In this document: positions 23,788 to 32,617 of the stretch, piece after piece | Layout of the letters: each line of letters opens with the position of its first letter | How positions within the stretch are numbered: the stretch's first letter is position 1 | NCBI GenBank assembly: GCA_003141895.1 | Contig: PLNT01000018.1 | Coordinates: 1 to 64,000 of the forward strand | Reading direction: 5' to 3' | DNA: 64,000 bases | Origin: Bacteroidales bacterium | GTDB taxonomy: Bacteria > Bacteroidota > Bacteroidia > Bacteroidales > VadinHA17 | The notes under the pieces: model-generated | The model's database searches: none | Seen by the model: the letters and a program-made list of their open reading frames with translations, nothing else | Told to the model about the DNA's origin: nothing | Program-made: the position numbers and the translations under genes

Positions 23788-24477
23788 CTACGGATTCCCC
23801 ATCGCTACCGGCAAAATCTTACCATTAAAAAACTTATGACCTTTTAGTGCGAATCCTGATATAAATTCAGCCATATCTTTTGCGTCTACTGGAGCTTTAT
23901 AACCTGGAAATGCCTCGTTTAGCATTTCAGTCTGAACAGCTCCTAAAGCCAGACAATTCACACTGATCCTATGCTCTGAGAACTCATTAGCAAGGCATTC
24001 AGTCAGACAAGCCAGTGCGGCTTTGGATGCACTATAATAGGATAATCCCCTGTACTTTACACTGCCCTGGACACCCCCCATGCTTGATACATTTAAAATG
24101 TGAGAATTAACTGCCATAAGAGGTTTCAATGCTTTGATTAATGCCGCAGGCCCAAAAAAATTTGTCTCCATCATAAGTTTCCCCTCAGCAAGAGAAGTCT
24201 CAAGAAAATCTTTGTTAATCAGAGCCCCGGCAATATTTATCAGTATATCAATTTTAATAAAACCAGAGGAAACAAAATCAATGAACTTTTTGCTCTGACT
24301 TTCAACCGCTGCCATATCAAGTGTATATGTTCTGACATTTTTAAAACTTTCAGAAAGACCAGTCAGTGATTTTTCACTCCTTCCGGTTACAAGAATTTGA
24401 TTATGAATATCCTTGGCAAGAAAAATTACAACCTCTTTTCCAATACCCCTGGTACCGCCATTTACAATTATGTTCAT
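23788..24477 (-). CDS. Short-chain dehydrogenase/reductase (SDR)
   Basis: A 229-residue classical SDR. NAD(P)-binding motif NGGTRGIGKEV at residues 6-16, NIAGALINKD (NAG motif variant NIAG), NVSSMGGVQG with the active-site Ser, and YYSASKAAL with the Tyr-xxx-Lys pair. TGRS at the end of the second strand suggests NADP. Substrate unknown; the family includes acetoacetyl-CoA and other keto-acyl reductases, but the convergent position next to buk is weak evidence for a role there. Confidence 0.85.
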   Translation of the reverse strand: MNIIVNGGTRGIGKEVVIFLAKDIHNQILVTGRSEKSLTGLSESFKNVRTYTLDMAAVESQSKKFIDFVSSGFIKIDILINIAGALINKDFLETSLAEGKLMMETNFFGPAALIKALKPLMAVNSHILNVSSMGGVQGSVKYRGLSYYSASKAALACLTECLANEFSEHRISVNCLALGAVQTEMLNEAFPGYKAPVDAKDMAEFISGFALKGHKFFNGKILPVAMGNP

Positions 24478-24602
24478 GATGATATAGTTATTTTTTTTAC
24501 CCTGCCTACACGGCAGTCAGGCACAAAGGTACACAAAGTCCCGATAGCTATATAACACTTCAGAATTACGGTAACACAAAACATGTTTTTCTACTTAATA
24601 AA

Positions 24603-24692
24603 CCCCCTTTCTTATTTCCCCCACGGGGGAAAGGATGATTTTGCTCCTTCCCCCGTGGGGGAAGTCCCGATAGCTATCGGGAGGGAAGGGGG
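24603..24692. repeat. GC-rich compound inverted-repeat element
   Basis: Three nested palindromes in 90 bp: 24615-24632 (TTTCCCCC/GGGGGAAA), 24647-24664 (CTTCCCCC/GGGGGAAG) and 24666-24681 (CCCGATAGCTATCGGG, perfect). The outer ends CCCCCTTTC and AAGGGGG also pair. It is a dispersed Bacteroidota-type intergenic repeat in very AT-rich surroundings. A partial CCCGATAGCTAT lies at 24540. Confidence 0.75.
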
Positions 24693-24889
24693 TAGAACAG
24701 ATAAAACACATATGCAAATTAAAGGTTAACTAGACTATTATTAATTTGTTACACTAATTGTGAAGAAATACATAGCTATCGTGAAGCCACAGGACACACA
24801 TAGAATTGTTGATTTAGTTGAAGGTGATTATAAAATACGAAATATCAATTGAACAAGAGGTTTTGTGTCGTGTTAATAACTAATAATCT

Positions 24890-24897
24890 TATATTTG
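24890..24897 (+). promoter_or_regulatory. -7 box of proC
   Basis: TATATTTG matches the TAnnTTTG consensus exactly, 79 bp before the proC ATG. A TTTG at 24862 is somewhat far for the -33 box. Confidence 0.45.
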
Positions 24898-24976
24898 CGA
24901 TAATTCAGATTTAAATCAGTGTATTTAGTGTCGATCTGAAAGCGTTTCTTCCTCCAAACAGATTAAAAAAATTAAG

Positions 24977-25774
24977 ATGATAAATAAAAAAATAGCAATT
25001 CTCGGCTGTGGAAATATCGGGGTTTCCATGCTACAGGGATTATTGAAGCAGGAATCAGTTTGTGCAAAGAACATTGTCGCCACGCGTAGAAATATTGTGG
25101 AACTGGAATATCTCAGGGAAGAAGGAGTAATACTGACTTCAGATAACGTTGAAGCTATCAGTAAGTCCGAAATCATAATAATTGCAGTGAAACCTTATAA
25201 CCTTGTTAATGTACTTGAAGAATTGAAAGATCATCTCAAACCTGATCGTCATTTGCTTGTATCGGTAACTACCGGGATAACAATCAGTAAAATACAGGAG
25301 GTCATAGGAACGAAAATTCCTGTTTTCAGAGCGATGCCAAATATCTCCGCAAAAGTTGGCAAATCAGTTACATGCATATGTGATAGCGGAGCGACAAACG
25401 AACATCTGAAATCGGTAAAATATCTTTTTGATCTGATGGGAACAACAATGGTAATTGATGAGGATCTGATGGAATCTGCAACAATATTAGGTGCCTGTGG
25501 AATTGCTTATGTTCTCAGGTTTATCAGGGCAATGATACAGGGAGGTATCCAGATCGGATTCGACGCCTCCACTGCGAGCGCAATTGTAAATCAAACAGTA
25601 AAAGGTGCAGCCGAGCTTTTGATTGAAGGTCATCAGCATCCTGAGTTCGAAATAGATAAAGTAACAACACCTAAAGGATGTACTATTGTCGGGTTGAATG
25701 AAATGGAGCATAATGGCTTCAGCTCATCATTAATAAAAGGATTGGTAGCTTCATATGACAAGATTGGCAAATAA
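24977..25774 (+). CDS. proC: Pyrroline-5-carboxylate reductase
   Basis: ProC reduces 1-pyrroline-5-carboxylate to proline with NAD(P)H, the last step of proline synthesis. The 265-residue protein has the Rossmann motif IAILGCGNIGVSM at residues 5-17, IIAVKPYNL, LVSVTTGITISKIQ, RAMPNISAKVGKS and the C-terminal dimerisation helices with GCTIVGLNEMEHNGF, where the family has the TPGGxTIxGL segment (here TPKGCTIVGL). Length normal. Single gene. Confidence 0.93.
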   Translation: MINKKIAILGCGNIGVSMLQGLLKQESVCAKNIVATRRNIVELEYLREEGVILTSDNVEAISKSEIIIIAVKPYNLVNVLEELKDHLKPDRHLLVSVTTGITISKIQEVIGTKIPVFRAMPNISAKVGKSVTCICDSGATNEHLKSVKYLFDLMGTTMVIDEDLMESATILGACGIAYVLRFIRAMIQGGIQIGFDASTASAIVNQTVKGAAELLIEGHQHPEFEIDKVTTPKGCTIVGLNEMEHNGFSSSLIKGLVASYDKIGK

Positions 25775-25921
25775 TATTATCAGCTTTTTGTTGACTTCTT
25801 TGTTTTTTTTGATTTTCTGCATTCCTTGTTTTTTTTCCTGAAAAAGATTGAATGCAAAATATATTATAGATACAATTTTTACGTTTATTTGTATCCTTCA
25901 TAATTAATATTATAATCAAAA

Positions 25922-26563
25922 ATGGCTCTGAAAAATAAAATTCCCATAAACGTATATTCACGGATTACTATTCTGACAATACTATTTTTATCCATTTCAT
26001 ATCACTCATTGAAGGCGCAAAGTAATAAAGAGGACCAGTTTCCTTATGATCAGAAAACCGAAGAAGGAACTCCGGCTTTTAAAGAAAGATTATTTTTTGG
26101 CGGAAATCTGGGGCTTATGTTAGGAACAATAACTGATATTCAGATTTCACCGGTTGTCGGATATTGGCTTTTGCCTCGTCTTGCAATTGCCGCCGGACCA
26201 ACATACAGATACTATAAATCAACAGACTATTATAACCAGGTTGATAAAACCTCAATATATGGAGCCAAAGCTTATGCTCAGTTAGTTGTTGTTCATGATA
26301 TAAGTTCATTTATACCTATGGGGTCCCATACTGGTATCTTTCTGCATATTGAGGATGAATTGCTCAGCCTCAAGGCAAATTTCTGGAAAGCCCCATTAAA
26401 TCCTCGGGGGCGGTTTTATGTAAATACAGTGCTTTTCGGTGGTGGCATCAGTCAGCAAATAGGGAGGAGATCTTCAATGGATTTTATGGTTCTATGGCCC
26501 TTAAATGAATCAGATTATAATATTTACAGTAAACCGGAAATAAGGGTAAGTTTTATCTTCTAA
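25922..26563 (+). CDS. Small outer-membrane beta-barrel-like protein
   Basis: A 213-residue exported protein of unknown function. Signal peptide to about residue 32 (ILFLSISYHSLKAQ). The rest shows alternating strands ending in aromatic residues (RLFFGGNLGLML, SPVVGYWLLPRLAIAAGPTYRYY, RFYVNTVLFGGGISQQ) and ends with a terminal phenylalanine strand (EIRVSFIF), a hallmark of outer-membrane barrels inserted by BamA. Eight to ten strands seem likely. No partner is adjacent. Confidence 0.7.
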   Translation: MALKNKIPINVYSRITILTILFLSISYHSLKAQSNKEDQFPYDQKTEEGTPAFKERLFFGGNLGLMLGTITDIQISPVVGYWLLPRLAIAAGPTYRYYKSTDYYNQVDKTSIYGAKAYAQLVVVHDISSFIPMGSHTGIFLHIEDELLSLKANFWKAPLNPRGRFYVNTVLFGGGISQQIGRRSSMDFMVLWPLNESDYNIYSKPEIRVSFIF

Positions 26564-26627
26564 CTATTCCGGCAAGCCTACCTGATCTGATGATTCTTAA
26601 ATCGTTCGTAAAAATTTTGCCCAGTGA

Positions 26628-26657
26628 TTTGAGGAGTGGCAAAATAAGCTATCTTTG
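26628..26657 (+). promoter_or_regulatory. Promoter of the SlyD-like gene
   Basis: TTTG at 26628-26631, 18 bp, TATCTTTG at 26650-26657, a near-ideal Bacteroidota primary promoter. The ATG follows 22 bp later. Confidence 0.65.
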
Positions 26658-26679
26658 AACCCTTAAAATTGAATCATTT

Positions 26680-27249
26680 ATGAAAATCGAAAATAATAAA
26701 TTGGTCTCTTTAATTTATGAATTGAGGGAAGACAACCGGGAAGGACGAGTTATAGAAAAGCTGGATGTCACCCGGCCATTAAAATTTATTTATGGAAAAG
26801 GTATGTTACTTCCTGTGTTTGAAACGAATATTAACCTGTTGAAAGCAGGAGATCCATTCAGTTTCAAACTCGCTTCTGATGTAGCCTATGGCGATAGAAG
26901 GGAAGATATGATTATAAATGTCCCTGTTGAAGTATTTAAGACTGACGGAAAAATAAATGAAGATATCTGCAAAGTAGGAAATGAGGTACCAATGTCCGAT
27001 TCAGAGGGCAATCCATTGACAGGAATAATAAATGAAATTACAGATACGTACGTAAGAATGGATTTCAATCACCCTATGGCCGGCTTCGATCTGTTTTTTT
27101 CAGGTAAAATAATTGAGGTACGTGAACCTACAGGACAGGAGCTTACAGGAACAACACACTCCTGTTCAGGATGCGGCGATAATGCACAGTCAGATTGTTC
27201 AGGTTGCGGTACTGATGCGCATTCTGATTGTTCCGGCAGTTGCTGTTGA
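26680..27249 (+). CDS. SlyD-like FKBP peptidyl-prolyl isomerase with Cys-rich tail
   Basis: A 189-residue FKBP-type isomerase of the SlyD group, cytoplasmic, expected to catalyse prolyl cis-trans isomerisation and act as a chaperone. Signatures: LVSLIYELRED, PLKFIYGKGMLLPVFETNI (the FKBP G-x-G-x-x-x-P-x-F/L core), FKLASDVAYGDR, an insert-in-flap domain about residues 75-130 and MDFNHPMAGFDLFFSGKIIEV. Residues 158-189 form a Cys/His-rich tail with two copies of a CSGCG element and a final CC, ten Cys in 32 residues, comparable with the metal-binding tail of SlyD (nickel in enterobacteria). Metal identity here is unknown. Confidence 0.9.
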   Translation: MKIENNKLVSLIYELREDNREGRVIEKLDVTRPLKFIYGKGMLLPVFETNINLLKAGDPFSFKLASDVAYGDRREDMIINVPVEVFKTDGKINEDICKVGNEVPMSDSEGNPLTGIINEITDTYVRMDFNHPMAGFDLFFSGKIIEVREPTGQELTGTTHSCSGCGDNAQSDCSGCGTDAHSDCSGSCC

Positions 27250-27292
27250 CCAGGTTTTAAATACTCTGCATAATTTATAACTGATTCCCGTA

Positions 27293-28678
27293 ATGCAAAA
27301 AGTATGGAAATTTTTCCCTTATCTGCTATTTGGTGTCATAAGCATTACACTTTTTCTGTTAGTTGTAAAAGCCAATAATATATTTGAGATTCCTTCAGCT
27401 ATTTTACTAATCTTCAGAATAATAACTGTAGTACTTCTATTTGTCTATGCTTTTCAGAAGAGATCTCTGACAACATGGATTCTGGTCTCTATGGTTGCAG
27501 GTGCTGAATTTGGTTATGATCTTCCCGGGTTGGCAAAAAAACTACAGGTGTTCAGCGATATTTTCCTCAGGATGATCAAAACAATCATTGCACCGTTACT
27601 TTTTTCTACACTGGTAGTTGGTATTGCCGGACATGCAAATATAAAGCAGGTAGGAAGGATGGGATGGAAATCGCTTCTTTATTTTGAGATAGTTTCTACT
27701 CTCGCCTTGTTTATCGGATTACTTGCAATAAACATTGGTAAAGCTGGTGTGGGTGTTGTATTACCACCTAATCCGGAAGTACCTCCAATATCAGCAATAA
27801 AAGCACAATCTTTCAGTGACTTTATGCTCCATATCTTTCCGGAGAATATAGCAAAAGCAATATTTGAGGGTCAAATCCTTCAAATTGTCATCTTCAGCAT
27901 TATTTTTGGAATTGCCGTGGCATTGGTGAAAGAAAAGTATCGGATACCTATGATCAGGTTTAGTGAAAGTCTTTCTGAAGTAATGTTTAAATTCACAAAT
28001 ATTGTAATGTATTATGCTCCTGTTGCTGTATTTGCTGCTATTGCTTACACAGTAGGACATATGGGACTTGATATCCTATATAATCTTTTTAAGTTACTGG
28101 CAACACTCTATGTGGCTTTGTTCGCATTTTTGACTTTTGTTCTTCTTCCTGTGGCACTGATTTTCAAAATACCCATCAGGCCATTTATTAAAGCTGTCTC
28201 CGAACCTGCCACAATTGCTTTTGCAACTTCAAACTCAGAATCTGCATTACCATCTGCCATGGAATCAATGGAGAAATTTGGTATCCCAAGGAAAATCGTT
28301 GCATTTGTTATTCCAACAGGCTATAGTTTTAATCTCGATGGCACTACATTATACCTGTCGCTGGCATCTGTTTTTGTTGCACAGGCTGCTGGTATCGACC
28401 TTCCAATCGGAAAACAATTTGTAATCTGCTTCACACTGATGCTTACCAGTAAAGGGGTTGCAGGTGTCTCCAGAGCAGCACTGGTGATTTTGCTGGGTAC
28501 AGTTGTTAGTTTCGGTCTGCCTGTTGAACCGGTATTCATAATTCTTGGCATTGATGTACTGATGGATATGGCACGTACCAGTGTGAATGTCATTGGTAAT
28601 TGCCTGGCCACGGCAGTAATTGCCCGCTCTGAGAATGAATTTGATGAGATAGCGGCAAGGAATTTTAAGCCTGAATAG
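27293..28678 (+). CDS. Dicarboxylate/amino acid:cation symporter (DAACS)
   Basis: A 461-residue polytopic transporter of the GltP/DctA/GLT-1 family, moving C4-dicarboxylates or acidic amino acids with H+ or Na+. It has an additional pair of N-terminal helices, then MIKTIIAPLLFSTLVVGIAG (helix 2-3), the first re-entrant hairpin with ATSNSESALPSAMESMEKFG (the serine-rich motif, slightly altered), helix 7 with SFNLDGTTLYLSLASVFVAQAAG, and the second hairpin and helix 8 with ILGIDVLMDMARTSVNVIGNCLATAVIAR. The Asp and Asn residues of helix 8 that bind amino and carboxylate groups (MARTSVNVIGN) are present. A 43-bp gap separates it from the SlyD-like gene. Confidence 0.92.
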   Translation: MQKVWKFFPYLLFGVISITLFLLVVKANNIFEIPSAILLIFRIITVVLLFVYAFQKRSLTTWILVSMVAGAEFGYDLPGLAKKLQVFSDIFLRMIKTIIAPLLFSTLVVGIAGHANIKQVGRMGWKSLLYFEIVSTLALFIGLLAINIGKAGVGVVLPPNPEVPPISAIKAQSFSDFMLHIFPENIAKAIFEGQILQIVIFSIIFGIAVALVKEKYRIPMIRFSESLSEVMFKFTNIVMYYAPVAVFAAIAYTVGHMGLDILYNLFKLLATLYVALFAFLTFVLLPVALIFKIPIRPFIKAVSEPATIAFATSNSESALPSAMESMEKFGIPRKIVAFVIPTGYSFNLDGTTLYLSLASVFVAQAAGIDLPIGKQFVICFTLMLTSKGVAGVSRAALVILLGTVVSFGLPVEPVFIILGIDVLMDMARTSVNVIGNCLATAVIARSENEFDEIAARNFKPE

Positions 28679-28697
28679 ATAATTAATTGTTTAACAT

Positions 28698-28880
28698 CTC
28701 TACAATTGAATATTTGACCTCAACCAGCAGGGTAGGCTAAAATATTCGCTTTTCAAAATTGTATAAATCCAAAAGGTTACGTTTGATTAATTAAAGCACC
28801 GCTTACGTTAGTTCAAAAATTAACCTCTCTACAATTGAATATTTGTTTTGAAGTAATAGAGTAGACTTAAATATTCAATT
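28698..28880. repeat. Pair of related hairpin elements
   Basis: The 18-mer CTCTACAATTGAATATTT occurs at 28698-28715 and 28827-28844. Each copy is followed by its reverse complement: element 1 pairs 28701-28715 with 28740-28763 (9-nt bulge), element 2 pairs 28833-28844 with 28869-28880 perfectly over 12 bp and ends in a T-run. Both loops contain a GTAGRCT-like block. The second could terminate the symporter transcript; the duplication suggests a small mobile repeat. Confidence 0.7.
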
Positions 28881-28922
28881 TTTTCATCATTCCCGTTAAA
28901 ACCGAATCAGACAATATTGACA

Positions 28923-29331
28923 TTACAAATGTAAAGGTGCTAACATGTATCATATATTCACAAATGTAATTATATTTTGACTTGCTTGAGATTACAATCC
29001 TAATTAATTCAAATACATTTCTTGTTTGAATTATATAATACTATAAATCAGCTTATTAATATCTATTATATAGAGTAAATATTAGTCATTTACATACTTT
29101 TATATGAAATAGAACCTTAAAATGTTTAAAAATATCATATAAATAACTGTATACCATAACATTGTATATCTAAACTTAAGTATATCTTCAAATAAGATAC
29201 ATATTTAACCAATTGTATTACAATGAGATATAATTATATCAAACAATATGATAATTGATCTGCTTCTTCTGCATTACAATTGTAATCAAATTAAGTTACA
29301 ATTGACAATTAATTTATATTTACATTTGTAA
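28923..29331. promoter_or_regulatory. Repeated TTACAAWTGTAA palindromes, candidate operators
   Basis: Palindromes of one family recur ahead of the XRE gene: TTACAAATGTAA at 28923-28934, TCACAAATGTAA at 28958-28969, ATTGTATTACAAT at 29212-29224, ATTACAATTGTAAT at 29273-29286 and TTACATTTGTAA at 29320-29331, with a half-site near 29296. The last lies 17 bp before the ATG. They could be binding sites for the regulator encoded next (autoregulation), although low-complexity AT sequence raises the chance of coincidental matches. Confidence 0.45.
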
Positions 29332-29348
29332 TATGTAATATTTCTATT

Positions 29349-29789
29349 ATGAAAGAGCGTTTACTTGAATTCCTTAAACAAGAGAATAAATCCTCAGCTC
29401 AATTTGCTGAGGAAATTGGCGTTCAGGCTTCGGGTATCTCCCATATATTATCAGGAAGAAACAATCCAAGTCTTGATTTTGTATTGAAAATGCTGGAGAA
29501 GTATAAGTTTCTTTCCACAGATTGGCTTCTGTTTGGAAAAGGATCTATGTATAAAGAGCCAAGAATGCAAAGTTTGTTTGATGATATTCCTGAAACTAAT
29601 AATGATCAGGGTGAAAGAGGTCATGTTAAAGATGAACCTGTTCGAAATGAAATTGAATTCCAGGATGTTATGCGAAAAAGCGTAACTAATGATACCCAGA
29701 CTTCCTCAAAAAAGCAAAATGAACAGGTTGTAAAAATTGTCTGGTTTTTCGATGATAATTCCTTTGATGAGTATTATCCGCGACGATAG
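29349..29789 (+). CDS. XRE-family DNA-binding regulator
   Basis: A 146-residue protein. Residues 1-65 form a Cro/C1 helix-turn-helix: FLKQENKSSAQFAEEIGVQASGISHILSGRNNPSLDFVLKMLEKY, then the WLLFGKGSMY segment common in Bacteroidota XRE proteins that follows the HTH. Residues 70-120 are hydrophilic and probably disordered. The C-terminal 25 residues (VVKIVWFFDDNSFDEYYPR) are aromatic and acidic, a likely interaction tail. No protease domain. It precedes pyrK by 88 bp. Role unknown; repeated palindromes in front of it suggest autoregulation. Confidence 0.85.
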   Translation: MKERLLEFLKQENKSSAQFAEEIGVQASGISHILSGRNNPSLDFVLKMLEKYKFLSTDWLLFGKGSMYKEPRMQSLFDDIPETNNDQGERGHVKDEPVRNEIEFQDVMRKSVTNDTQTSSKKQNEQVVKIVWFFDDNSFDEYYPRR

Positions 29790-29852
29790 TGCGTATCTTT
29801 AAGTATTATTAAATATCCTCAATTTAAATTTTCTGAACTCAGTCATTAAAAT

Positions 29853-29860
29853 TATCTTTG
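29853..29860 (+). promoter_or_regulatory. -7 box of pyrK-pyrD
   Basis: TATCTTTG matches the TAnnTTTG consensus, 17 bp before the pyrK ATG. No clear -33 TTTG. Confidence 0.5.
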
Positions 29861-29877
29861 TCATAAACGCATATTAG

Positions 29878-30645
29878 ATGACAAAGCGTATTGAAGATCT
29901 GAAAGTAATTGAAAATAAGCGTCTTAAGAATGATTTTTTTGTTCTCAGATTGTCAGGGGATAATAAAATTCCGGATTTCAAACCCGGTCAGTTCGTTCAG
30001 GTAAGGGTTGATGATAGTCGTGAAACCTTTCTACGGAGACCTATTTCAATTCATGATGTTGATTATGGGACGAATACTTTTAAGCTTCTGATACAGATTG
30101 CCGGAAAAGGCACTGAAAAGCTTTCAAAACTTGATAAGGGAGATACCTTAAATCTTATTTATCCGCTTGGCAACTCTTTTTCAATGCCTGAAACAAATGA
30201 AAAGGTTCTTCTGGTGGGTGGTGGTTGTGGTATAGCCCCATTATTATTCCTAGGTAAATATTTAGTAGCCAATGGATGTACACCTGATGTACTGCTGGGA
30301 TTCAGAAACAGTGCCAGGATCATTGAATTCGAAGAATATTTAAAAATCGGAAAGGTATTCGTTACAACAGAAGACGGATCAATGGGAGAAACGGGTTACA
30401 TAAGCACACATTCAATCTTTTCGACGCAAACTTATAACAGGATCTACTGCTGCGGTCCCGACAGGATGATGAAAGCAATGGCCGGTTACTGCAAGAGCAG
30501 GAACATCTTATGTGAAGTATCACTCGAAAACCTTATGGCGTGCGGCATAGGGGTTTGTCTATGCTGTATTGTAGATACTGTTAAAGGCAATCTTTGTACA
30601 TGCACGGAAGGACCCGTTTTCAATGTAAATGATTTAAAATGGTGA
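29878..30645 (+). CDS. pyrK: Dihydroorotate dehydrogenase electron-transfer subunit
   Basis: PyrK is the FAD and [2Fe-2S] subunit of class IB dihydroorotate dehydrogenase and passes electrons from dihydroorotate to NAD+. The 255-residue protein has the ferredoxin-reductase FAD motif FLRRPISI at about 52-59, [10 protein letters not shown], an NAD-binding [16 protein letters not shown], and the C-terminal iron-sulfur cysteines CGIGVCLCC plus a final CTC. Its end overlaps pyrD by 7 bp, so translation is coupled. Confidence 0.95.
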   Translation: MTKRIEDLKVIENKRLKNDFFVLRLSGDNKIPDFKPGQFVQVRVDDSRETFLRRPISIHDVDYGTNTFKLLIQIAGKGTEKLSKLDKGDTLNLIYPLGNSFSMPETNEKVLLVGGGCGIAPLLFLGKYLVANGCTPDVLLGFRNSARIIEFEEYLKIGKVFVTTEDGSMGETGYISTHSIFSTQTYNRIYCCGPDRMMKAMAGYCKSRNILCEVSLENLMACGIGVCLCCIVDTVKGNLCTCTEGPVFNVNDLKW

Positions 30646-31562
30646 ATCTTGGCTTCAATATTGGTGATTTGCATTTCAAAAATCCTGTGCTGACAGCGTC
30701 AGGCACATTCGGAAATGGATCAGAGCTTGATGACTTTCTCGATGTATCAAGGCTGGGAGGGATTGTGCTTAAAGGAACAACACTTGAACCAAGGGAAGGT
30801 AATTTATATCCGAGGATGGCTGAAACCCCTTCCGGAATGCTGAATACAGTTGGTTTGCAGAATAAAGGAATCGATTATTTTGAAGAATTCATCTATCCGC
30901 GTATCCTGAACTATAACACAAATGTAATTGTCAATGTTAACGGTAGTTATATTGAAGATTATATAGCTCTTGCTGAGAGAGTTAATAAGCTGAAGAAGAT
31001 AAAGGCTATCGAGTTGAACATTTCATGTCCGAATGTAAAGAGGGGAGGAATGGCTTTTGGAACCAATCTGAATTCAGCGCGCGAAGTAACGAGAGAGGTA
31101 AGGTCGGTTTATTCAAAAAAGCTAATCGTAAAGTTATCTCCGAATGTCACAAACATTTGCGATTTCGCCAGGGCTGTTGAAAAAGAAGGAGCTGACGCTG
31201 TTTCATTAATTAATACTCTCCTCGGAATGGCTGTTGACGTTGAAAAAATGAGCCCGTCTTTATCCACAATAACAGGCGGCCTGTCAGGACCTGCGATTAA
31301 GCCTATAGCCTTAAGGATGGTTTGGCAGGTCGCTAATGCGGTGAAAATACCGGTTATTGGTATAGGTGGAATAATGTCTTCCTCAGATGCGGTAGAATTT
31401 ATTCTTGCAGGAGCTTCGGCAATCCAGGTCGGAACTGCTTCATTTATAGATCCGCAGGCTTCAATAAAAATACTCGAGGGGATCGAAAAATATCTCATTA
31501 ATAAGGGATTTTCGGATATTAAAGAAATTGTCGGCTATTTAAATAAATCAAAAAATTTCTGA
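30639..31562 (+). CDS. pyrD: Dihydroorotate dehydrogenase, class IB catalytic subunit
   Basis: PyrD oxidises dihydroorotate to orotate with FMN, the fourth step of pyrimidine synthesis. The 307-residue TIM barrel shows [56 protein letters not shown] with the catalytic Cys of the IB class, [37 protein letters not shown] and [28 protein letters not shown]. It is paired with PyrK as expected for an NAD-dependent enzyme. Confidence 0.96.
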   Translation: MVNLGFNIGDLHFKNPVLTASGTFGNGSELDDFLDVSRLGGIVLKGTTLEPREGNLYPRMAETPSGMLNTVGLQNKGIDYFEEFIYPRILNYNTNVIVNVNGSYIEDYIALAERVNKLKKIKAIELNISCPNVKRGGMAFGTNLNSAREVTREVRSVYSKKLIVKLSPNVTNICDFARAVEKEGADAVSLINTLLGMAVDVEKMSPSLSTITGGLSGPAIKPIALRMVWQVANAVKIPVIGIGGIMSSSDAVEFILAGASAIQVGTASFIDPQASIKILEGIEKYLINKGFSDIKEIVGYLNKSKNF

Positions 31563-31649
31563 GGACGTTCCAAATCTATCACCGAAATAGGTCAAGTCGC
31601 TTGCTGTAACGTATATACAAAACAAATTTTTTCGATCCGAGCCATAAAA

Positions 31650-31675
31650 AAAAGGAATTAGAAATAATTCCTTTT
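31650..31675. terminator. Bidirectional terminator between pyrD and tRNA-Lys
   Basis: Perfect 11-bp stem 31650-31660 with 31665-31675 around a GAAA tetraloop. It has an A-run on the left (T-run for the minus strand) and TTTT on the right, so it can end the tRNA transcript on the minus strand and possibly the pyrD mRNA. Confidence 0.8.
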
Positions 31676-31688
31676 GGTTAGTTTTTTG

Positions 31689-31761
31689 TGATCCAGCTGG
31701 GGCTCGAACCCAGGACCCCATCCTTAAAAGGGATGTGCTCTACCAGCTGAGCTACTGAATC
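31689..31761 (-). tRNA. tRNA-Lys (anticodon UUU)
   Basis: On the minus strand a full cloverleaf can be folded: acceptor stem GATTCAG with CTGGATC (one G-T pair), D arm GCTC-AGCTGGTA-GAGC, anticodon arm CATCC-CTTTTAA-GGATG with anticodon TTT, variable loop GGGTC, T arm CTGGG-TTCGAGC-CCCAG, discriminator A. CCA is not encoded. A terminator follows on the same strand. Confidence 0.96.
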
Positions 31762-31895
31762 CACTTTTTTGCGAGTGCAAATGTATGATAAAATTAATTT
31801 AAACCAAAAGAATATAACAATTTTTCCAAGTTATTGTCCTATTTTTTCAGAACAATTTTTTGTTAACCAAACTATCAGATAAAATTTAACAAAAT

Positions 31896-32366
31896 TTATC
31901 GCGACAGAACCGGAATCTGCCTGTTAATTGATTCCTCAAGCGATATTAATGTTTCTGTCCTGACAATGCCTTCGATGTTTTGAATTGTATCAGTAAGAAT
32001 CATCCTCAGGTGTTCATTATCACGTGTATATACTTTTATGAACAACGAATAGTTTCCGGTTGTATAATGGCATTCTATAATTTCAGGAATGTCTCTGAAT
32101 TTTTCAATCACTTCCCTGAAATGACCCGGATGATCAAGAAATATCCCAATGTAAGCACAGGTTTTGAACCCAACCATAACCGGATCAACCTTGAATTCCG
32201 ACCCTCTTATTACTCCGATGCGTATCAGACGCTGTACACGCTGGTGTATTGCAGCACCAGAGACACCGCATTCCCTGGCTACTTCAAGGTAAGGAATCCT
32301 GGCATTCTTTGTGATAATATCGAGGATTTTCTTATCAAGATTATCAATTTGTAAGTTTTCTGACAT
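31896..32366 (-). CDS. Lrp/AsnC-family transcriptional regulator
   Basis: A 156-residue regulator. The N-terminal helix-turn-helix is LDKKILDIITKNARIPYLEVARECGVSGAAIHQRVQRLIRIGVIRG (residues 9-54), followed by a RAM/Lrp effector domain (VGFKTCAYIGIFLD, IPEIIECHYTTGNYSLFIKVYTRDNEHLRMIL, IEGIVRTETLISL). Such proteins form octamers that bind amino acids or related ligands. The gene stands alone; the 251-bp gap towards the divergent surface-protein gene may hold its operator. Confidence 0.92.
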   Translation of the reverse strand: MSENLQIDNLDKKILDIITKNARIPYLEVARECGVSGAAIHQRVQRLIRIGVIRGSEFKVDPVMVGFKTCAYIGIFLDHPGHFREVIEKFRDIPEIIECHYTTGNYSLFIKVYTRDNEHLRMILTDTIQNIEGIVRTETLISLEESINRQIPVLSR

Positions 32367-32470
32367 TTTTAAGTGTAATTAATTAATGGAATGAAACAAT
32401 ATGTATTTATTGGTTACAAATTTAAAGGAAATATGAATGGATATGGTAAAAATCGATAAAATGTTTGAAA

Positions 32471-32503
32471 TTTGATTTACATTACTGCAATTTCGTAACT
32501 TTG
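32471..32503 (+). promoter_or_regulatory. Promoter of the TonB-plug protein gene
   Basis: TTTG at 32471-32474 and TAACTTTG at 32496-32503 fit the Bacteroidota -33/-7 pattern (21 bp apart). The coding start is 115 bp further on, leaving a fairly long leader. Confidence 0.55.
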
Positions 32504-32617
32504 ATATAGGTACTGCAAACCCGTATTTTCGTCTCTATAAACTATGAAAATACATTTGATTCTGGCACAGAAATTGTTTATTGAAAGATTAACACGAACT
32601 ATCAACCTACTCCTGAC

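Larger units (their letters stand above)
24478..24976. other. Divergent gap between SDR and proC with repeats
   Basis: 499 bp with no gene that I can support. It contains a GC-rich hairpin cluster (24603-24692), a CAGTCAGG/GGCAG-type fragment near 24500-24522, and the proC promoter box. A 30-codon GTG frame near 24761 (KKYIAIVKPQDTHRIVDL) is too short and isolated to call. Confidence 0.6.
28679..29348. other. 670-bp AT-rich region without genes
   Basis: No coding capacity is apparent. It holds twin hairpin elements (28701-28763, 28833-28880) and repeated TTACAAWTGTAA-type palindromes up to the XRE gene start. Base composition is much more AT-rich than the flanking genes. Confidence 0.7.

Noticed and set aside
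24761-24853. 30-codon GTG frame in the SDR-proC gap
   Set aside because: Too short and isolated, with no promoter or family pattern; it might be debris.
28679-29348. Replication origin
   Set aside because: AT-rich with repeats, but no DnaA-box cluster was recognised and no dnaA, dnaN or parAB gene is nearby.
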